NCBI RefSeq assembly: GCF_007971385.1
Contig: NZ_CP042434.1
Location: 2,046,001 to 2,110,000 of the forward strand
Direction: 5' to 3'
DNA from: Arachidicoccus ginsenosidivorans
GTDB taxonomy: Bacteria > Bacteroidota > Bacteroidia > Chitinophagales > Chitinophagaceae
Length of the DNA: 64,000 nt
Each line of letters opens with the position of its first letter. Positions within the stretch are counted from its first letter, which is position 1. The notes beneath the pieces were generated by a model. The model had not been told where the DNA came from, did not search any database, and saw only the letters and a list, made by a program, of their open reading frames with translations. Of the stretch, positions 59,258 through 64,000 are shown piece after piece. Made by a program: the position numbers and the translations under genes.

Positions 59258-60682
59258 TTAATCCATAAACAAATCTTCCAATGTCAGACTATTTTGCACA
59301 AGCGTCCTGGCATATGGATTATGGATGAGTCCAAACGGAGTAATAAACGTCATAAAAATAGATTTTTTTGTTCCGCTAACACTTCTGAATAATTCTACTT
59401 TGTTCATAAGCTCATCGGCATACTTTTTTGTGATAGTGAACATTTTATTTGAAAACTTAATCTCACATAGATTTATCACATCGTCTCTTCGATCAATGAT
59501 TAAATCAATTTGACAGCCCTTCTTTTCATAAGAACCTGTCCAGGAGGATAACAAAGTTTGAACCCCTGCTATGCCTAATGCTTTTTTTATTTGGTTGGCA
59601 TGCTGCAAGCAAAGCATCTCAAATGCATATCCACTCCAGGCACGTTTACTAGGATCGTCTACAGCTAGTATCCAATCACTTTTAATCAGGCGCTTTTTGC
59701 CATCCATAAAATTCAGGTAAAATAATGAAAAGAAATCCACTAGCTGAAACAATCTATTTTGATTTTTGCCGCCAAAAGGCAGATAATCTTTGACAAAATC
59801 ACTTTCCGCAAGCTCATTTAATAGTCGTGTTGTGCTACCCGCATTAGGCAATTTGGAAAGTTTTATTAATTCACCTCGAGTTAGCCCCTTTCGCGCCGTA
59901 CTTAAAGCTCTAATGATCGCCAAATGGCTATCTGCATTTTTGAATAATGAATAATATAAATCTTCAAATTCAGTACTTAACCTACCATTTGAATTGAAAC
60001 ATAAAGATTGAATATTTTGTGCTGCACTTTGTCTGGTATCCACCATATCTAAATAAAATGGAATTCCTCCTAGCGCCATATACAACTGTACAATTTCATA
60101 TTTAACATAAGCGCCTTCCTTGGCCTTAAAGAACGCTTCACACTCATATAGATTAAAGGGTTCTAATTTCAATTTTGATGTTAGCCTATGGTGCAAACCG
60201 CCTCTATTTCTGATAAGTCGATGGATCATCCATGACGCAGCAGATCCACATACAATAAGGGCAATATTCTTAGTACTTGCATAAGAATTCCAGAAGTATT
60301 CCAATGCCTGAATAAAATTCGATTTATGCGTATCAAACCAAGGCAACTCATCTAAAAAAACAACCAGCTTCTCCTTTTTGTCTAAAGAGTCCAATAATTG
60401 CTGTAGCAACTCAAAGGCGTCAAACCAGTCTTTAGGCATTTGTACATTTGCGCCTTCCGCCCCATAATGCAATAATCGATTGTAAAAGTTTTTCAATTGA
60501 ATTTTCATGGTTGAATTAGCAGTACCAGTCATATAAAAATCGAACTGTTGCCCAAAAAACTCCTTGATAAGGTAGGTTTTTCCCACTCGCCTTCTACCGT
60601 ATACAGCCAGAAATTCCGGCCGATCAGAATGGCAAATTCGTTGTAATTCCTTAATTTCTATGTGTCGACCAATAATTTTCAT
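59258..60682 (-). CDS. AAA family ATPase with DUF234-type PD-(D/E)XK C-terminal domain
   Basis: 474 residues from the ATG at 60680-60682 (MKIIGRHIEIKELQRICHS); a further upstream ATG at 60712 would read through part of the repeat array. AVYGRRRVGKTYLIKEFF is Walker A, KLVVFLDELPWFDTHKSN is Walker B, and IALIVCGSAASWM is a sensor region. A winged-helix part (STARKGLTRGELIKLS) precedes the C-terminal domain. There, KKGCQIDLIIDRRDDVINLCEIKFS gives the D...ExK pattern of PD-(D/E)XK nucleases. The family (archaeal-type ATPase/DUF234) has no firm biochemical function. All motifs are intact, unlike the relative at 45954. It is preceded at once by a 51-bp tandem repeat array that overlaps its promoter. 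Confidence 0.85.
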   Translation of the reverse strand: MKIIGRHIEIKELQRICHSDRPEFLAVYGRRRVGKTYLIKEFFGQQFDFYMTGTANSTMKIQLKNFYNRLLHYGAEGANVQMPKDWFDAFELLQQLLDSLDKKEKLVVFLDELPWFDTHKSNFIQALEYFWNSYASTKNIALIVCGSAASWMIHRLIRNRGGLHHRLTSKLKLEPFNLYECEAFFKAKEGAYVKYEIVQLYMALGGIPFYLDMVDTRQSAAQNIQSLCFNSNGRLSTEFEDLYYSLFKNADSHLAIIRALSTARKGLTRGELIKLSKLPNAGSTTRLLNELAESDFVKDYLPFGGKNQNRLFQLVDFFSLFYLNFMDGKKRLIKSDWILAVDDPSKRAWSGYAFEMLCLQHANQIKKALGIAGVQTLLSSWTGSYEKKGCQIDLIIDRRDDVINLCEIKFSNKMFTITKKYADELMNKVELFRSVSGTKKSIFMTFITPFGLIHNPYARTLVQNSLTLEDLFMD

Positions 60683-60691
60683 TTTCAATAA

Positions 60692-60809
60692 TTTAAGCCA
60701 AAGATAAGGCATTGCTGGCTTAAAGCCATCATTTTTACCTCATTTGAGCCAATAATGGCCTATTATTGGCTCAAACAGCATTTTTTACCCCCCTTTAAGC
60801 CAACAATAA
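60692..60809. repeat. 51-bp tandem repeat array overlapping the ATPase promoter
   Basis: TTTAAGCCAAAGATAA (60692), TTTGAGCCAATAAT (60743) and TTTAAGCCAACAATAA (60794) begin units spaced exactly 51 bases apart. Each of the first two units also holds an inverted copy, TGGCTTAAA at 60716 and TGGCTCAAA at 60767, again 51 apart. Unit 2 thereby makes a 33-bp near-palindrome (60743-60775). On the minus strand the first half-site overlaps TATCTTTG (60699-60706), a TAnnTTTG -7 element just before the ATPase ATG. A protein bound there would control the ATPase gene. Confidence 0.75.
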
Positions 60810-60921
60810 TATATTTTACTAAATATAATAACGCATATCACTGTATACGCATTAAACATTTAGCCTTTTTTACACTTTTGTCTCAAATCAATACAAGAAG
60901 CATATACTCCCTATTGTAACG

Positions 60922-60929
60922 TACTTTTG
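60922..60929 (+). promoter_or_regulatory. copA -7 element (TACTTTTG)
   Basis: TACTTTTG matches TAnnTTTG and lies 24 bases before the copA ATG at 60954. A matching -33 TTG at the proper distance is not obvious; copper induction through a regulator may compensate. No CsoR, CueR or CopY gene is in the window. Confidence 0.45.
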
Positions 60930-60953
60930 TAACTGGAGCTATAATAAATTAAA

Positions 60954-63179
60954 ATGGACAATCAAATTGAATGGAAAGTCCGCGGCATGACCTGTACCAA
61001 CTGCGCCATGTCCGTGGATAAACAACTCAAATCATTAGGCCTACAGGGCGTAGAAGTAGATTTTATGCAGTCTGTTGTGCGCTTTCAGCATACTACAAAC
61101 GATCATATCCCATTACAAAAAATTCAGGATGGGATTCAAGGACTGGGTTTTAAGGTAGAAAATGCTGGGAGTAATACCGCTGCAGCAAAGGAAAGCCTCA
61201 CAGAAAAGTTACTGGGCACGCCTTTTAAACGCTTTATCGCCTGTCTGATCTTTACCATACCACTCTGGTTGCATATGGTGGTTCAGCTGCCAATTTTGCA
61301 TCAGCCTTTGTTTCAACTGATATTAGCCACTATCGTTTTGGTCATTGGATTGGTATATTTAGGCCGTAGCGCCTGGCATAGCCTGAAGAGCAAAGTTGCC
61401 AATATGAATGTCCTGGTCATTTTGGGCGCGCTGGCAGCCTTTGGATATAGCCTTTATGGCACGCTTACTGGGGAGCCGGAAGCCTTTTTATTCTATGAAA
61501 CCAGTGCCACCATCATTACGCTGGTTTTTATGGGTAACTGGCTGGAATCCCGAACGGTTGCCAAAACCCAGGCCTCTATTAAAAGTCTGATGCTACAGCA
61601 GACCGTTCAGGCCAATATGCTAACCTACGCTGCTGATGGCTCAGAAATTGTTTTTCAAGTTTTAAGCGAAGACCTGAAAGTCGGGGACCTGATACTGATA
61701 AAATCGGGCGAACTAGTTCCCATGGATGCCAAGATTCTCTCAGGCGAAGGGGACGTCGATGAATCCATTCTTACCGGAGAATCCCTGCCTGTCCACAAAG
61801 GCAAGGGCGAACTACTCATTGGCAATAGTCAGTTAGTCTCTGGTAACCTAAAGGCTTATATTAGCGCAACGGGTAAAGATACCGTACTGCAACATATGCT
61901 TCGTCTGGTAGAAAAAGCACAGCATCAAAAAGCGCCTATGCAATTGCTAGCCGATAAAATCAGTGCGGTCTTTGTGCCCGTCGTATTGGGGCTTGCCGCA
62001 TTAGGGTTTTTACTGAACTATTTTATTGCAGATGCCGGTTTTACCAGTTCTCTTATGCGGGCCATTGCCATGCTGGTTATCGCCTGCCCCTGCGCGATGG
62101 GGCTGGCCACTCCTGCAGGCATCGCCGTAGGTCTTGGCCGCGCCACCAAAAAAGGTATCCTTTTTAAAAACGCCCATGCCCTGGAAAATTTCCAAAAAAT
62201 TAAAAACATCGTCTTTGACAAAACCGGAACACTCACGACCGGTAAATTGCAGGTGGATGATTTTAACCATACCAGTACCATAAGCGAGTCAGCATTCAAG
62301 CAGATTTTGTTTAACCTGGAAAAATACGCCAGTCATCCGCTCGCAACAGCCATCATGCAAGCCTTTAAGCCCACATCAAAGCCCCATCCTGCAAACGGCG
62401 CCAATGCGCCTACGCAGATTTCCTTTGCCAAAGTAGAAGAAATCAAGGGAGAGGGGATGCGAGGTACCACCAAAGACGGTGTGCAATATATGGCCGTCTC
62501 CGCCCGTAAGGCAAAAGCCATCTTAGCTGCGGCCAATATAGATAAAGCCGCTGACAGCCAAAATGATCCAATTCAACTAATTGAACCGCATCATCACATA
62601 TATCTGCTTCGGGAAACAGAAATTCTTGGTTGGGTAAGTTTTAAAGATACAATCCGGCCGGAAGCGCTGCCAACCATCCAAACCCTTAAAAACGCTGGCT
62701 TTACAACCTATATGATTAGCGGAGACAGTGAAATTAACTGTCAGACAGTAGCGGAGCAGCTGGGTATCGATCATGTTTATAGCGAACAGTCTCCTGAACA
62801 AAAGCAAATGGCTGTGCGCAAAATCAAAGAGGAGGCACCCGTCGCCATGATTGGTGATGGCATCAATGACAGCCCGGCGCTAGCGGAAGCCACCGTAGGG
62901 GTATCGCTAGGTAATGCCACACAAATTGCCATTATGACTGCGGACGTACTGCTCATTAGAAATGGCATCGGTAGCCTGCCACTCGCACTGGGTCTGGGTA
63001 AACACACCTATTCCACCATCCGGCAGAATTTAATTTGGGCCTTCGCCTATAATGTAGTGGCACTGCCTATCGCCGGCCTAGGATTGCTCAGTCCTTCCTT
63101 TGCCGCACTGGCCATGGGGCTCAGCGATGTTGTACTTGGATTTAACTCCATCAGACTCAGCTGGAAAAAAGTCTGCTAA
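60954..63179 (+). CDS. copA: Copper-translocating P-type ATPase
   Basis: 741-residue P1B-1 ATPase that exports Cu(I). A single N-terminal heavy-metal-associated domain has VRGMTCTNCAMSVDKQL (CxxC). Core motifs: VDESILTGESLPV (TGES), VIACPCAMGLATPAG (CPC metal site), VFDKTGTLTTGK (phosphorylated Asp), ASHPLATAIMQ (HP), EIKGEGMRGTTKDG and MIGDGINDSPALAEA (hinge). The CPC motif with no His-rich tail points to Cu(I), though some related pumps serve Ag or cytochrome oxidase assembly. Length is normal for the type. It is monocistronic, with its own promoter element and a perfect terminator. Confidence 0.93.
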   Translation: MDNQIEWKVRGMTCTNCAMSVDKQLKSLGLQGVEVDFMQSVVRFQHTTNDHIPLQKIQDGIQGLGFKVENAGSNTAAAKESLTEKLLGTPFKRFIACLIFTIPLWLHMVVQLPILHQPLFQLILATIVLVIGLVYLGRSAWHSLKSKVANMNVLVILGALAAFGYSLYGTLTGEPEAFLFYETSATIITLVFMGNWLESRTVAKTQASIKSLMLQQTVQANMLTYAADGSEIVFQVLSEDLKVGDLILIKSGELVPMDAKILSGEGDVDESILTGESLPVHKGKGELLIGNSQLVSGNLKAYISATGKDTVLQHMLRLVEKAQHQKAPMQLLADKISAVFVPVVLGLAALGFLLNYFIADAGFTSSLMRAIAMLVIACPCAMGLATPAGIAVGLGRATKKGILFKNAHALENFQKIKNIVFDKTGTLTTGKLQVDDFNHTSTISESAFKQILFNLEKYASHPLATAIMQAFKPTSKPHPANGANAPTQISFAKVEEIKGEGMRGTTKDGVQYMAVSARKAKAILAAANIDKAADSQNDPIQLIEPHHHIYLLRETEILGWVSFKDTIRPEALPTIQTLKNAGFTTYMISGDSEINCQTVAEQLGIDHVYSEQSPEQKQMAVRKIKEEAPVAMIGDGINDSPALAEATVGVSLGNATQIAIMTADVLLIRNGIGSLPLALGLGKHTYSTIRQNLIWAFAYNVVALPIAGLGLLSPSFAALAMGLSDVVLGFNSIRLSWKKVC

Positions 63180-63204
63180 TACACTATTGCTTTATCCTAT
63201 TCAC

Positions 63205-63251
63205 CGCCCTCAACATGTATTGCTGTTAAACAGCAATACATGTTGAGGGCG
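63205..63251 (+). terminator. Terminator of copA, 22-bp perfect stem
   Basis: The 22-base arm from 63205 (CGCCCTCAACATGTATTGC) to 63226 is perfectly complementary to 63230-63251 with a three-base loop. A weak T-run (TTTT) follows after a few bases. The stem is long and perfect, like that of gcvH at 19774. Confidence 0.7.
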
Positions 63252-63289
63252 CCTGATTTTAGCTCAAACAAGGCTATTGCCATTTTATG

Positions 63290-63299
63290 CAAACGTTTG
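63290..63299. promoter_or_regulatory. Candidate LacI-family operator upstream of GH35
   Basis: CAAACGTTTG is a perfect 10-bp palindrome with a central CG, within TGCAAACGTTTGT, close to the LacI/GalR consensus. It lies 141 bases before the GH35 ATG and 111 bases after copA. Compare CAATCGATTG before the xylan operon. Chance occurrence cannot be excluded. Confidence 0.35.
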
Positions 63300-63439
63300 T
63301 CTCCCTGAAAATGGCTTTTGCGTGTAAACATTCGTTAATTTCATGGGTCAGACATAATCACTTGGTAATTTATAGTGCCCGGTTGGTCTCCACTAGCTGA
63401 TCAGGCACTAAACTCTATTTTTTAAAACTATTTAGGATA

Positions 63440-64000
63440 ATGATGAATCAAAAGAAAAACTTCCTGGCGCTCTTCTTAGGCTTATTTTTGTTTTGTGCCT
63501 ATGGCTTTGGGCAGAAAAGCAATGCCAAACACAGTTTTGAGATTAAAAACGGCTCCTTTGTATACGATGGCAAACCCATCCAGATACATTCCGGAGAAAT
63601 GCACTTTGCCAGAATTCCCCACCAGTATTGGCACCAGCGGTTAAAAATGCTGAAAGCCATGGGCATGAATACTGTGGCAACTTATGTTTTCTGGAATTTC
63701 CAGGAAACAGCACCCGGCGTCTGGAATTTTAAAGGCGATCATGACCTGGCAGGCTTTGTAAAAGCAGCAGGGGAAGAAGGCCTGATGGTAATTCTTCGTC
63801 CCGGTCCATATGCCTGTGCTGAATGGGAGTTTGGCGGATTCCCATGGTGGTTGCAAAAAACCCCTGGTATGGTGGTCAGAACCAACAATCAACCTTTTTT
63901 AGATTCCTGTAAACTATATTTTACCAAAATCGCCGATCAGGTCAGGAACCTTCAGATTACCCATGGTGGCCCGATCATTATGGTTCAGGCAGAAAATGAA
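63440..64000 (+). CDS. GH35 beta-galactosidase (partial, C-terminus off the window)
   Basis: 187 residues are visible, from the ATG at 63440 (a second ATG follows directly). A signal peptide (FLALFLGLFLFCAYGFGQ) is followed by the GH35 start: FEIKNGSFVYDGKPIQIHSGEMHFARIP, WHQRLKMLKAMGMNTVATYVFWNFQE, GLMVILRPGPYACAEWEFGGFPWWL. The window ends at IIMVQAENE, where the acid/base Glu lies. Secreted exo-beta-galactosidase acting on plant glycans such as galactan or xyloglucan side chains. Fits the plant-cell-wall theme of the window. Confidence 0.93.
   Translation, partial: MMNQKKNFLALFLGLFLFCAYGFGQKSNAKHSFEIKNGSFVYDGKPIQIHSGEMHFARIPHQYWHQRLKMLKAMGMNTVATYVFWNFQETAPGVWNFKGDHDLAGFVKAAGEEGLMVILRPGPYACAEWEFGGFPWWLQKTPGMVVRTNNQPFLDSCKLYFTKIADQVRNLQITHGGPIIMVQAENE

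Overview
The window is chromosomal DNA from a Bacteroidota bacterium, most likely Chitinophagaceae or a close relative (the family is inferred, not shown). Evidence: SusC/SusD outer-membrane pairs, a hybrid two-component sensor with a propeller periplasmic domain, many secreted glycoside hydrolases, promoters of the TTG-N19/20-TAnnTTTG type, and weak Shine-Dalgarno use. No rRNA, complete tRNA, CRISPR array, prophage or insertion sequence was seen. Layout: 1-7488 (minus) is a xylan operon read leftwards: GH3, GH10 xylanase, GH115 alpha-glucuronidase, and a sialate-O-acetylesterase-type esterase cut by the window edge. 8066-11113 (plus) is a quinone/electrophile-detoxification cassette: two ring-cleaving-dioxygenase-like VOC proteins, a small GNAT and an MhqD-type hydrolase, behind a repeated palindromic operator. 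11249-13391 is feoB. 14217-16844 pairs an arginine deiminase with the citrulline hydrolase CtlX. 16850-27451 is mostly housekeeping: rplS, gcvH, a class I aminotransferase, sdaA, an MfnA-like decarboxylase, rnz and obgE, with several lipoproteins. 27635-41308 is a polysaccharide utilisation locus: HTCS regulator, PA14-containing GH31 (probable alpha-xylosidase), SusC, SusD and a SusE-like surface lipoprotein. 41538-42827 is a purple-acid-phosphatase-like enzyme. 43295-47050 is an AT-rich accessory islet with a tRNA/tmRNA 3'-end-like remnant at its left edge, secreted unknowns (one with an HEMVH zinc motif), and a truncated AAA/DUF4143 gene behind three 23-bp tandem repeats. 47631-49343 is prfA and tsaE. 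49490-59141 is an eight-gene sugar-oxidation cluster: Tat small subunit and 3Fe-4S GMC dehydrogenase, two Gfo/Idh/MocA enzymes, three TIM-barrel isomerases and a NupG-like permease. It is best read as a 3-keto-glycoside pathway. 59258-60682 is an AAA ATPase with a DUF234-type PD-(D/E)XK end, behind a 51-bp tandem repeat array. 60954-63179 is copA, and 63440-64000 is the start of a GH35 beta-galactosidase. Quality warning: nine genes (including feoB, gcvH, the HTCS and the GH31) appear broken at 14 places. In every case, adding one base to a homopolymer run restores the family-typical frame. This points to homopolymer under-calling in the assembly rather than 14 natural mutations, so those genes are described here as single genes. 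The most novel-looking item is the parallel between the two AAA/PD-(D/E)XK genes. Each is immediately preceded by its own tandem repeat array, and both arrays contain a GCTC(C)AAAT core on the gene's strand.
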